A stretch of 64,000 bases of DNA from Brachynemurus nebulosus (taxonomy: Eukaryota; Arthropoda; Insecta; Neuroptera; Myrmeleontidae): contig JAPWDM010000002.1 of the NCBI GenBank assembly GCA_035578155.1, positions 35,822,437 through 35,886,436 on the forward strand. The letters are read 5' to 3'. Shown in pieces: positions 52,207-63,881 of this stretch (the first letter of the stretch is position 1; each line of letters opens with the position of its first letter). The notes below the pieces were generated by a model. It was not told the DNA's origin, ran no database searches, and was given only the letters and a program-made list of their open reading frames with translations. The translations under genes were made by a program, and so were the position numbers.

Positions 52207-53038
52207 CATTTTCTTCTTCAGAATCATGTTCTACGGGTCCGAAAACGGATAGCACCCCTACTCTCGCCTCGTCCCATTCTTATCTTATAGACTTTATACA
52301 TTCTAATTTTTTCTATGAAAAATTCGACTAAACGACTGACCACTTCTGTACCGACCCTCGTATGGTAACATACCATTAAATTATGACATAATTTGAAATT
52401 TGGAAATACGAGGTTTTGTTATTGTTAAATAACTTTCATTCTGATAAATAAAATAAAATGAAATTTTTATTAGCCTATATGATCAGTATAAGATGATTCT
52501 GAACATTTATAATGTTCAGAGTTATCTAATTATCTCAAAACAGTAAAAAATCGACATACGTGGTTCTAGCAGTAAGCCGTCGATACGTACTATTAAATTT
52601 CCTACATTTGATCCTAAAAATTGTGAAAAATTAGCTATTGACCACGTAACTTTGATAATGCGTGTCCGGCACGCACTTGGCGGATTTATTATTATTATTA
52701 TTATTATTATAGTACCAATTTATAAAAAAAGAAAGATATTTGTAATCAAACTCTTTTGTATAAGCGGATGCTTAAAACAAAATAAAAATTCTAATTCTAA
52801 CTCTATTAATTTTTTTATTGAATTATTGAATTAATTTATTCATTCATAAGTATTACTTTCACTGTAATTATGAAAACTTTCAAAGTAACAGACAATTATC
52901 TAATTTTATGAGATACGAGGTACTCCATTCAATTATGTCAAAATAGTACTTCTCATAGCTGGTCAGTATTGCCATCTAGGAGATCGATGCAAAAGATCGT
53001 TAGATAACGACACAAAGATAGACTGATATATACAGGTA
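51426..53038. mobile_element. Foldback element with about 511-bp near-identical arms
   Basis: The arms 51426-51936 and 52527-53038 are inverted copies with very few differences along about 511 bp, so close that the short frames in them (51630-51908 minus, 52652-52834 plus) give the same peptide (IYKKRKIFVIKLF). The ends TACCTGTATATATCAGTC carry TA at both edges, which fits TA-target insertion. The 590-bp centre includes an (AT)n array (52140-52204) and GC-richer text, but no transposase. Near-identical arms point to recent insertion or ongoing arm conversion. Confidence 0.92.
52140..52204. repeat. (AT)n array in the foldback centre
   Basis: About 65 bp of uninterrupted AT. Confidence 0.96.
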
Positions 53039-54107
53039 TCTATATTGTATGTATATAGTGCCATCTAATTGTGGCGGTATGTAGGTCTAATTGTGTCGGT
53101 ATAATATAGATTTAGGTATGTGGGTACGTATGAATTATGATGATATACATCTTACCTCCACGTGCTGCCACCAAAATCCGTCCAAACACGATCGGTCATT
53201 TTTTTAACTAAAAATAATTCAAGACCAAACATACTACAACGATTTAGTGCTGCATTGATAATGTACGTCTGAATAAAAAATATCTCACTGCCTAACTTTT
53301 TTTAGTGGAAAGCACCACCGATGTGTATAGGAAATTAATGATCACTTATGAAGACGAATGAGTGACTGCATAAGTTACGTGGTTTTTCAGGACCACGTAA
53401 CTAAAAAACTAGCAACTAGAACGCTCGTGGTCACTTTTTCAGTTTCTAAGCATCATTTTAAGGTTACGTTCCTGTTCTATTTTTAGGTTCTTATATTATA
53501 ATATGGATAACATTGGTAAATAGGCAACGTAGGCATTACAAAGGTTTTATAAAACTAGCCTGTGAACACATTGGAGACAAGTTTTATATGTATGATATCT
53601 AATCATAAATAAATTTCCCAACTTCAATGATTCATATTTCATTGAAACATACTCGTTTTCATCAAACTGAAACATACTTCATCTTCACACACTCATTACG
53701 TTCATTATATTGACATGTAAAACAAATCATTGCTACAGGCTATCGGTTCCGTTTCTAACAAGTTTCTTTACGGTAACTTTTTGAGTTTCACATCATTTTA
53801 GTCAACGTATTCTGAAACAGAATATTTACGAATAAACGTTTTTAAAAATTAATTATTCGATCTTACATTAATACTTGTCCTATTGCCAAAAAGTTATGAT
53901 TAGGTGAAATTTCAGACAGTGTTAGTGGTTTGTTTCAAGACAGCGTAACTAATGGAATACAGAAAAAATCTACTTTTTACACATTTCAAGAAGTGAAACA
54001 ACAACGTCAAATAAGAGGGACGAGCCACACATCGCATACACACGTACACTACTTTCTTAAGTATGTATGTGTTATATATAATTTGCCTACGTATTTTACA
54101 ATTATAA
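53039..54107. other. AT-rich DNA, nothing recognised
   Basis: Short diverged repeat gtctaattgtgtcggtat near 53065-53105. No gene. Confidence 0.45.
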
Positions 54108-54906
54108 CTAGCTGACCCGGCCACGCGTTGCTGTGGCTCAGTAGTTATAATTGATTGAATTAATTTTTTCTTATTTATAACACAATACACAGTATAATTA
54201 TAAAAATCATTGACATCGTGAACATAAGCAAATATGACGTGGAAGAGAGTGTATAATCTAGAAATCGAAACACAGCGCCATCTACCGGGTGTGTACACTA
54301 CCTATGTATCAAACGATGTAAGATTAAATTATAGGTAAAATTTATAGGTCAGTTCAATCATATATTCCAAAATTCTGTGCAAAATCTACTATTTATAGTG
54401 CTTGACTCTGCTCGCCCAATGACTCTAAAATAACTATCTTCATATTTTATTAGCACAGCTAATTTCCACACCGAAAGAACTTAGTATGGGTACCTATACC
54501 AACAGTTTTAGAATTGTTTCTATTTTAGGTCCTTCAAAGCACCAAGGCCCCGGGAAATCATTTTAGCGTCACTTTCATCTTTCACAGAGATCTCAACAGT
54601 ACTTGACAAAAAATTGTCAAATTTCTTCAGCTTTTTAATTTTCGCCTTATTTGGTGTAACTGCCGGACAATGTGAGCACACGTCTATTTAAATTTGATAT
54701 TCTGAAATTTTGTACAAAATCAGTTCCTTATGTGCTTCGCTTCGCTCGCTCGACGACTCTAAAGTATTATTCATATTTTCATATTTTCAAGTCATATTCA
54801 TATTTTTATAGCATATCTAATTTTCATATGTATGGAATTTGCTGAAAACAGCAGAAGTGCCAATTGATGATAATTGGACAATCCAGTTGTTTATTTCTTT
54901 ATAGGA
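54108..54906 (-). mobile_element. Non-autonomous Helitron, small
   Basis: In minus sense the 3' end is a hairpin (CCAC...GTGG within ccacagcaacgcgtgg), then CCGGGTCAGCTAG, followed by host T: the canonical CTRR end. The 5' end TCCTATAAAGAAATAAAC, preceded by host A at 54907, fits the A|TC rule. The 3' half (about 54310-54520) matches 61430-61620 of the OTU-carrying Helitron (gtaaaatttataggtca, atatattccaaaatt, tgctcgcccaatgact). A second, diverged copy of that block lies at 54690-54840. No protein frame. The 3' end is strong; the 5' boundary is less certain. Confidence 0.75.
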
Positions 54907-55361
54907 TACAAATAGTATTTTGCACAGTAGATAAGTAATTTCATAGTAGTCGTAGGGAAAAATATTATTGGTGGTATCTATAAAAATACTTATTAATACT
55001 TACACTTAGCAATAAATTAATTTTTCTACTCCTGTTGAAGAACACACTCATTATATATCCGTTAATTGTTGAGAAAGTTAGGCATTATTCAAAGGTGTGG
55101 AGGAATGTTCGTTACTCAATACCCTCTTGACCAATGAAATCACAGTATTAATCCTTATTCCATGGCTTTGCAATTGTTTTGTGTAAATATGTATGTATCA
55201 AGTTTTAATTTGATATATATTGCCTAGTAATGTTCAAGTAAATAAAGTAGTTTATGTTTTGTTTTGATCGTTTTATACATAATATTATACAAAATTTTAA
55301 TGAAATTAGAAATAGATTAAAAATTTGATTTAAAATTTATATTCAATTTTATCTAAATCAA
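54907..55361. other. AT-rich DNA, nothing recognised
   Basis: No supported feature. Confidence 0.45.
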
Positions 55362-55703
55362 TACCCCTGTCGCAGCATCTGCATAACATAGCGAATTTCC
55401 AAATCTTGGGCACTGGCGGATCTCATCTAAGACCTGTACCTATTTAAAATAGTTTAGCTTTCTAAGAGTAAAAGAATTTTTAAAATCGGCTGGGTAATTA
55501 GTTTTGGTATTTTTGGGGACCCAAGAACCCGAACGAATTTTGTGCACCATAGTTGTATCCATCTAAAATAATTTAGTTCTCTAGCAGTGACAAATTTTTT
55601 AGCATCGGTTCGACAGCTTATTACTGGCGTTTTCGGATCTGCAAGATCCCGGTGGACCTCATTAAAAAATCAGCTCGACCGTATATTCTAGGCGGACTTT
55701 ATG

Positions 55704-55705
<2 letters not shown>

Positions 55706-55791
<86 letters not shown>
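55706..55791. repeat. (TA)n array
   Basis: Between the 5' part and the satellite of copy 2. Confidence 0.97.
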
Positions 55792-55795
<4 letters not shown>

Positions 55796-55860
55796 AATCC
55801 GTTGTGTAGCATTCTACGCCGCATTTGCATCCGCAGGACAGTTGTGGATCTCAGATAACA

Positions 55861-56930
55861 CAACCTGTACCTATCTAAAAATAGTTTACCTCGGTAATAG
55901 TAAAAAAGTTTCAAAATCGGTCAGTTATTTTATTTTTGACACTTTTGGATCCGATGGACCCTGGCAGACTTTACATAACGTAATCTATATTTATCTAAAA
56001 TAGTTTAGCTCTGTAAGAGTGAAAAAATTTTCAAAATCGGTCGGTTTGTTTATTTTTACCACTTTTGGGTTCCATGGACCCTGGCGGACCCTAAATAACG
56101 TAATGTATGTCTATCTAAAATAGCTTAGTTCCCCAACAGTGAAAAAATTTTCAAAATCGGTCGGTTAGTTTATTTTTGACACTTTTGGATCCCATGGACC
56201 CTGGCAGACCTTACATAACGTAATCTATATTTATCTAAAATAGTTTAGCTCTGTAACAGTGAAAAAATTTTCAAAATCGGTCGGTTAGTTTATTTTTGAC
56301 ACTTTTGGATCCCATGGACCCTGGCAGACCTTACATAACGTAATCTATATTTATATAAAATAGTTTAGCTCTGTAACAGTGAAAAAATTTTCAAAATCGG
56401 TCAGTTAGTTTATTTTTGACACTTTTGGGTTCTATGGACCTTGGTGGACCTTACATAACGTAATTTATATTTATCTAAAATAGTTTAGCTCTGTAACAGT
56501 GAAAAAATTTTCAAAATCGGTCAGTTAGTTTATTTTTGACACTTCTGGATCCTATGGACCCTGGCAGACCTTACATAACGGAATCTATATTTATCTAAAA
56601 CAGTTTAGCTCTGTAACAGTGAAAAAATTTTCAAAATCGATCAGGCAGTTTATTTTTGACACTTTTGGGTCCTATGGACCCAGGCGGACCTTACATAACG
56701 TAATCGATATTTATCTAAAATAGTTTAGCTCTGTAACAGTGAAAAAATTTTCAAAATCGGTCAGTTAGTTTATTTTTGACACTTTTGGGTCCTGTGGACC
56801 CTGGCGGACCTTACATAATGTATTCTAAATCTATCTAAAATAGTTTAGCTCTGTAACAGTGAAGATTTTTTTAAAATTGGTCGTTTAGTTTATTTTTTAC
56901 AATTATGGGATCAGTAAATCCTGGCGAAAC
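55861..56930 (+). repeat. 120-bp satellite, about nine units
   Basis: Each unit contains gtgaaaaaattttcaaaatc, tttatttttgacacttttgg, atggaccctgg and cttacataacgtaat at exactly 120-bp steps from about 55921 to 56881. The central units are the most alike; the edge units are eroded. Confidence 0.95.
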
Positions 56931-57865
56931 TCATACAAGTCTAGTACTCTAACAGTAAGAAAAGGGTTCTAAGGATCTCATATAACTTATGGCAGTCCGT
57001 AAGCTTCTTGCGGACATCATTTAATTAATTAATTCAAATACTTTAACTTACTAACTGTGAAAAAATTTTTAAAATCGATTGGTTAATTAATTTCTGGCCT
57101 TTTTAGGTCCCGAAAACCTTGACCTCACATAAAATACCTTAAATCCATTTGAAATGGTTTAATTTTTTAACATTATTAATTATTAGTGAAAAAATTTTCA
57201 AAATCGATTCAAAATATTTTTCCGTGCATACATATGTACATTATACATATTTTGTTTTGTTTCATATATTTAATAATATTATATCATAACATAATCTTCA
57301 ATTTCTTGTTTACTTAAAAATTCAATAAAAAAAAAAAAAATTTTCATTACATTAGCTTAGAAAATCTGTTTAATTTACATTTTTTAACATGGGATAGAAC
57401 CATGCTAATTAGAATGCAATAAATGAGAAACAAAACTCTATACATGTATGTGTTATAACACATATATGTGAATATACTTCACTTGTTCTCACAAAATTCT
57501 TTAATAAAAAAGTGAAATATTTTTATACTTCATAAAGAACTGAGATAGAAATATAAATTACTTATTACAATGACAAAGAGAGCAAAATAAGCCAATAGTG
57601 AAAATTACGATTTTCTCGAAAACTACTTAACATAGAAAGAAAATTATAAGAACATTTTCTTCATAATTTTTGTTTTCCATTTCAACGATGTAAAAATCGA
57701 ACTGTCTTATGATAAGATCGAATGATAAAAAATGGCCAGAAAACCTACTTCTGGGCATCCGACGTGTCTGGCTAACGAACTTAGCCAAGCCAGTCTCAGA
57801 ATCCAGTCCGCACACAAAATTTCATAAGCGTTAGACGTTTCGTTCGAGAGTTATCGTGGGAACAC

Positions 57866-57870
<5 letters not shown>

Positions 57871-57958
<88 letters not shown>
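57871..57958. repeat. (TA)n array
   Basis: Just inside the 3' part of copy 2. Confidence 0.97.
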
Positions 57959-57961
<3 letters not shown>

Positions 57962-58084
57962 TTTAGTGAATATCATTTTCGTATTCTAGGGACCTCAAAA
58001 CAGATTTCTGCCATAGTCCCGGACTCAGATTGCGTCATGAGACCTACTGTAATAGCTGAATTTCGAGTTTTCGAAATTCGCTAA

Positions 58085-58343
58085 AAAGGAAAAAAGTCGT
58101 AGAAAAAATATCGTATTCTACTCGCTTGCAATGGCTATTACTCACTCAAATGCGTTACGACACTCGCCTCACAAGCTCGGCTCGTGTCGCAAATTCATCT
58201 TCGTGACTAATAGCTATCATTAATAGCTCGTTGAATAATATACTATTGCATGATTTTTTTATAAATTTTTCCACAGATATATGTATACAGTATTAAAAAA
58301 TTGATATTTTGCGGTGTTTCATAAATTTCTACGGTTATATATA

Positions 58344-58408
<65 letters not shown>

Positions 58409-59164
58409 CGAGAGAGAGAGAGAGATTACAGCAGGTTTTAGCCGAACCTTTACAATTTACAATGGTTAAAACCTGCACCTGAATTCGCATCCAGCACAGT
58501 AAAGTAAAAACAAAACCATGAATATGCCTTGAATAAACATCGTTTCAAAAATAATGTGTATGCAAATACAAATAAATCATGGATTAAAGGGTTAGAAATA
58601 TTACACAACACAAATAATATGTCCCCGAAAACAAATGTCATCGACATGAAAATAACATGATTGGGGACGGAATGGATCGTTGTCACCATTTTGATAACCA
58701 ATAGTGACGACAATCGTATATGTATGTATGATAACGACTTCAGAATTGAAGTTATAACAACTAAGTACTCGGTAAACATTTCAGCTTGGATAAATTTATT
58801 GACTTCGACTAAACATCAATATTTTTTTTTATTTGTATCTTGAATTTATGGAAAAAAACCTTTTCTTTTTTATTGAAATGCACATAAAACTTATAAGGTA
58901 TGTTCTATTTAAAACTTTCTCCTTATCGTAGTCAATGTTTGTAATGAAGTGGTAAATTCACATATTTAATACTTTTTTTGAGAAAACAAATAAATATGTT
59001 TGCTATGAATTTGGGGAAAATAATAAAGTTTTAAAGAAATTTTGAACATTCTATAGGTGATAACAGTTGTGAACTATTTTTGGAATATAAGTATTAAGTA
59101 TTTTAAAATATCATTATTTTAAAATATGGATTAGGATTTGATTTCATGTTGAGCTACTGAGCTC
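58085..59164. other. Intergenic DNA with (AT)n, (GA)n and a hairpin
   Basis: (AT)n lies at 58336-58407 and runs into a (GA)n tract at 58408-58427. A hairpin follows (gcaggttttagcc against ggttaaaacctgc, 58432-58481). 58105-58240 is GC-richer, with words such as cactcgcctcacaagctcgg that recall the hairpin at 5371. No coding motif, including the 109-codon minus frame at 58450-58779. Confidence 0.5.
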
Positions 59165-59419
59165 CACTTTTAACAAGCAAATCCCAAGAAGTCGAAAATT
59201 TAAAATAAAATATCTGAAACTTTGCCAGTATATAGAGGGTAGCTACCTAACAACACAAAAACTATCAGTTGCGGTTAAAGAATGATTTTAAGGGATGAAA
59301 TACCTCTTGATAGTTGAAACTCAAAAATTTAAAAATTAATGAAACTTTATTTATATGTACAACATTTTTTTTTTTTTGTATCCACGCTTTTTTAAGGAGT
59401 GAAACCACCCTTTCAGACG

Positions 59420-59528
59420 CAGTGGTGGATTTACCAGTAGGCTGAGTAGGTTAAAGCCTAGGGCGGCAATTTTAGGAGCAACATTTTTCACGAAGCCTAG
59501 AGCGGCACTTGGGGTAAATCGGCCACTG
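59420..59528. mobile_element. hAT-like MITE, 109 bp
   Basis: CAGTGGTGGATTTACC at the left and GGTAAATCGGCCACTG at the right are inverted. The flanks ttcagacg (59412-59419) and tttagacg (59529-59536) form an 8-bp duplication with one change. The ends CAGTGG...CCACTG are typical of small hAT MITEs. Confidence 0.85.
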
Positions 59529-60094
59529 TTTAGACGTCTAGTTAAGAATTTAAAAATTGCGAAACTTTGTTTAGATATACTAAACAAAGTTCCAGCAATG
59601 AATATCATATTATTTTTTGCGTCCACACATTTTTGTGGGCTGAAAGCAGCTCTTTACCCCTACTAGTACCGCCGTATACTCCAATATTTTAGATAAAAAA
59701 TTTAATATCTCTATAATAAATTGTAAGTTTGGTACGTTTTGCTTAATTTATTTACAATATGATGGTTCTTTTTCTATACAGCCTCCAGTTACCGATATAA
59801 GACAATGCACACTCTTCAGTTGAATTTTTTCTAAAAATTAGTATGAGGAGTTGAGCTCGTCATTAGTCCTAAAGGGATTAAATGAGGACTTAAAATTTTA
59901 AAAATTGACGATATTTTGTTGGTATACATATTATAAGATAAAAAAAGTTTTAAATCCGAGCTTTGTGCAACGAACAGAGAGTAGTGCCTTAAATAATAAT
60001 AGGTATAATATTTAGGATATTAATGATAGGTATATTTACAATGTTAAAATAGTAAACAATAAAACACCTGTCCAATTAGTATATAATGTAAAGT

Positions 60095-60575
<481 letters not shown>

Positions 60576-61678
60576 AATTCACGCTGTATACTATAGTACT
60601 ATAGTACTACAATTCCAATATTTAAATATAACAGATAGCTTGTAAGTAGGTATCAGCCATTTAAAATATGTAAATGCCAAAATTATTATAATATTCATTA
60701 CTAGAGCGCTATGTAGTACCTATATATGTAAACAAAATTTCAACAATTTTTAAAATTTGAACATACATACTTAAAGGAGAGCTTTCACCCCTTAAAAATG
60801 TGAGGGCATAAAAAATAATGTGATATTTATTATTATAATTCTTTATAGTACCTATTACAGGTATTATAAACATTTCGAAATTTTTAAGTTTTTAGGTAAA
60901 TATTTAAAAGGATGGTTTCCACCCCTTAAAAATGTGTAGGTGCAAAAAATAGTGTTACATTTATTACTAGAAACTCTGTAAACACAATTTTATTGGTTTT
61001 TAAATTTTTGAGTTTCAACTTTAAGGGAGTGTTTCATCACTTAAAGTCGTTTTTTAGCAGTAACTGATATTTTTTTATGTTATTGGGTGGTCACCCTCTA
61101 CAAACTGACGAAGTTTCAGATTTTTTCTGAATTTTCGACTTCTTGTAGTTTTGTTCTAATAAAGTGTAGGGTGTAGACTCTAACGGTGTTTCGTTTGTGC
61201 CCCAATGACTATGTTACCAGAACAAAGCCAAAGATTGTAGTAATGACAATCGTCAAGATGCCAGTGGAATTTTCCGACTAATTACGATTTCGAATGGTTG
61301 AACATACTAAAATTTGTTATTTAGAGGTCTCTTATAAAATAAAATTAATGTAAATAATTCATAATTCGTTACACTTTGATATATAAATACACTAGCTGCG
61401 ACCCGCGGTTTCACTCGCATAAAATTATGTGAATTATAGGTAAAATTTATAGGTCAATTCAATCATATATTCCAAAATTATGTGCAAAATCAATTATTTT
61501 TAGCACTTGACCCTGCTCGCCCAATGACTTTAAAATAACTATCTTTTTATTTTATTAGCATGGCTAATTTCCGCACCGTAAGAATTTAGTATAGGTTTCA
61601 AAATTTAGTATAGGTACCAGCAGTTTTTAAATGTTGGCATGAAATTGGTCTCCCTGACTTCTCTGGCACCAAAAGATG

Positions 61679-62437
61679 TCATTTAGAAGCATCTGTTATA
61701 CTTCCAGGTAGCAGAAAGAAAATGCTCCGCCATTGGATGCTGGTGGGTAAGGAGGCTGTGTAAGGATAGGGTTCAAGACTTGGAAGTTGAACTTTACCGC
61801 TATTACAGCATATTTCAGGAGTTTCATCCCGCCATTTCAAAGCCCGACACCAGGTACAGGGTAACCGCGGTCCAAGGTCAACAACTCTGTCCTTGGAGTA
61901 ATCAATGTGGGGTTTATATTTATAACCAGATAAACACTTATTAGTCCAAGGCAGTAATTTTCTTTGTGATCTCTTTCTGTTATATTTAGCTGTAGCAACC
62001 TGGATGTCTTTGGGTATACCTTTGTACAGCCTCTCTATTTCAGGATGTCTTTGTGTATCCCTTTGTACAGCCTTTCTATTAATTTCGGGGTGACTTTGGG
62101 TATACCTTTGTACAGCCTCTCTATTAATTTCGAGGTGACTTTGGGTATACCTTTGTACAGCCTCTCTATTAATTTCGGGGTGACTTTGAGTATACCTTTT
62201 TACAGCCTCTCTATTGATTTCGGAGTGACTTTGAGTATACCTTTTTACACCCTCTCTATTAATTTCGGGGTGACTTTGAGTATACCTTTTTACAGCCTCT
62301 CTATTAATTTCGGGGTGACTTTGAGTAAACCTTTTTACAGCCTCTCTATTAATTTCGGGGTTAGTTTTTGTATATTTTGCTGTAGCTTGCTTTAGCTGTG
62401 TTTTCCTAATCGCATCTGTAAATCTTTTTCTTCGTTT
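61679..62437 (-). pseudogene. Helitron Rep protein, N-terminal region, truncated
   Basis: The frame continues directly from the OTU stop without a shift and stays open for 252 codons to a TGA (61679-61681). Order: a basic start (KRRKRF), seven to eight copies of a 15-residue repeat (REAVKRYTQSHPEIN type, about 62034-62365), then KPHIDYSKDRVVDLGPRLPC, TWCRALKWRDETPEICC and SGKVQLPSLEP. The last parts match the N-terminal Cys-rich module that precedes the HUH domain in Helitron proteins (CxxC...CC, then GKVxLPxLxPxP). A 4-nt loss in the last repeat unit changes that unit's reading. After the TGA the next frame still reads MTSFGAREVRETNF (to about 61622), the conserved start of the following domain, so a frameshift lies there. 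HUH motif, tyrosines and helicase are absent. Confidence 0.85.
62034..62365 (-). repeat. 45-bp in-frame tandem repeat coding a 15-residue unit
   Basis: Seven to eight units of 45 bp (plus-strand core ctctattaatttcggggtga). The plus-strand reading is also open for 116 codons, but the minus strand agrees with the Helitron frame. Unit: charged, with a Tyr/Phe and Pro at fixed places. Confidence 0.95.
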
Positions 62438-63043
62438 TTACCCTCTTTTTTCGTTAAATGATGTACCAGTAGAGAGAGCAGCTTCGTCTAAACATAGGGT
62501 ATTAGCGCAAGGTAAAATGTGTGAGAGATTAGAGGCGAAATTTATTTCACATTCCGTTGGCTTGCTGGTGGTATGTGATTGTTGGACGGCACCAGGATTT
62601 GTGGATTCAGCCAACGGAATTAAAACATCAAAATGTCCTGCATTAAAATTTCCTGTGAATCGGATTCGTTTAACTCCTTGTAGTGCTTCCCCAAAGGTAG
62701 CAAGAAGAATGCCACCCTGAAACACTTGAAACTTATAAGGGAATATTTCTCCCGCCGCCTTAAGTTCGCAAGTAGTACCATAGGTGTGAAGTCTAGACAT
62801 TTCGGTGACGTACCGACGTTTTGTAATATGAGGAGATCCCGATTGCTCCTGAGTAAAAAGTCTAAATTTTTCCCATTTATTTGACACATGACTAACAATG
62901 TTAGCACCAATTTGAGCAGCCATTAAGACATGACCGTACATCAAATAGGAAAGGGAGGAAAATAGGCAGGCGCCATCGCCAGGAACTTTTATTATTTGGC
63001 AATGGGTTTGTGTTTGGTTGACTGTAATAATTTCCTCTTCCAT
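62438..63043 (-). CDS. OTU-family cysteine protease domain of a Helitron
   Basis: 201 codons, starting at the first ATG (63041-63043). OTU proteases remove ubiquitin or related modifiers from proteins. The sequence shows VPGDGACLFSSLSYLMYG with catalytic Cys at residue 26 and the preceding Asp at 23, the helix region EMSRLHTYGTTCELKAAGEI (about 81-100) and NAGHFDVLIPL with catalytic His at 137. So the core is complete and of normal length (about 130 residues). It lacks a signal peptide or membrane segment. The last 50 residues are low in motifs and end at a TAA. Downstream, in the same frame, the Rep region continues, so this was probably the N-terminal part of a longer Helitron protein. OTU domains are known in animal Helitron proteins; their role there is not settled. 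Whether this copy is transcribed cannot be told. Confidence 0.88.
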   Translation of the reverse strand: MEEEIITVNQTQTHCQIIKVPGDGACLFSSLSYLMYGHVLMAAQIGANIVSHVSNKWEKFRLFTQEQSGSPHITKRRYVTEMSRLHTYGTTCELKAAGEIFPYKFQVFQGGILLATFGEALQGVKRIRFTGNFNAGHFDVLIPLAESTNPGAVQQSHTTSKPTECEINFASNLSHILPCANTLCLDEAALSTGTSFNEKRG

Positions 63044-63881
63044 AACTGATAATAGGAATAACTATTTCCAATTGAAAAATGGCTACCTTATTCAGAATTT
63101 AAAGAGTTGAAAAGTTTTATTTTAATAACAAAAAAAAAAAAATATTTAAGAATTGCTACTGAACAAAATAATTTTTAAAAATAAAATACTATTTAATAAT
63201 TAAAGTTTTGATACTTAACTAAATATCCTTTTTTTTTGTAATTGCTTCCTCGGTACCGGAATACAGTTTTTATATCTCCTTAATTTGACATACGATAGAG
63301 ATAATACGACAATCTCATCATCAGGTTTCGCTTAATGATTTCTAATTTTATCTGTTGCAAAAAATTTACTGTAGTAAACTGTTTGCTACACATTTACTGT
63401 AGTATAATATAAAATATAAAAAAAGTAGGCATCAAACTTACACTGTATTGGTTACAGTAAAAGAACCAATAATATCAAATAATTAATTAAATTTGAATAA
63501 ATTTAGATCACAAAGATTCGAGTTAAGAATGTCAGTAAGACACATGTATTAAATAAAAACCTTTTTATTTACAATATGTAGTAACCGTAGCTATTAGTTT
63601 AAAATTACAAAAATTATTTTTTTCTGCAAATACATAGCAACTACCAATTTTTATAATTTTTTGATAAATTGGCCACAGACTGCTGTGTACAGCAATAGAA
63701 AATTTACGGTTTTTTGTAAATTTCGACGGTTAGACAAAAAAATTTGCAAAACCCTTTCTTAGCGAGCGCCTACGACCCAATAGGCACCTACATGCCAAAT
63801 TTCAAGTTTGTAAGTATTGTAGTTTTGGAGAATTTGTGATGAGTGAGTGAGTGGTATTTCTCTTTTATATATATATATAGA
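63044..63881 (-). other. 5' noncoding part of the OTU Helitron
   Basis: AT-rich. The outer 110 bp carry (in minus sense) TCTATATATATATATAAAAG, a CACTCACTCACTCATCAC run and GCGCTCGCTAAG. No upstream frame. Promoter elements, if any, would lie here; none can be pointed to with confidence. Confidence 0.55.

Larger units (their letters stand above)
55362..58084 (+). mobile_element. Helitron-like non-autonomous repeat, copy 2 (longest)
   Basis: 5' end TACCCCTGTCGCAGCATC; then agcgaatttcc, an (AT)n array (55706-55791), the 120-bp satellite (55861-56930), a unique part (57000-57860), a second (AT)n array (57871-57958) and a 3' end with a 9-bp stem (58058-58066 with 58071-58079) followed by G and CTAA. 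It is the inverse of 22674-25127, longer mainly by about two satellite units. No protein frame longer than chance; it needs enzymes from elsewhere. Confidence 0.72.
61392..63881 (-). mobile_element. Helitron carrying OTU and partial Rep
   Basis: In minus sense it starts TCTATATATATATATAAAAG after a host A (63882) and ends ...CCGCGGGTCGCAGCTAG before a host T (61391). Both fit the Helitron rule A|TC...CTRR|T, with a small CCGCGG palindrome before the end. Inside are a noncoding 5' part (63044-63881), the OTU frame, the repeat tract and the N-terminal Rep region. The Rep homology stops at about 61622, at text shared with the small Helitron at 54108-54906, so the HUH nuclease and helicase were lost by internal deletion. 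It could move only with enzymes supplied in trans. Confidence 0.88.

Noticed and set aside
53912..54298. 128-codon minus-strand frame
   Set aside because: It runs across the 3' border of the Helitron at 54108 into host DNA and has no domain, so it is a chance frame.
22674..58084. CRISPR-like array for the 120-bp repeats
   Set aside because: The units are contiguous, without unique spacers, and lie in mobile elements of a eukaryotic genome.
62045..62395. Plus-strand 116-codon repeat protein (PLYSLSINFGVTL)
   Set aside because: The minus-strand reading of the same repeat is in frame with OTU and Rep; the plus frame is its shadow.
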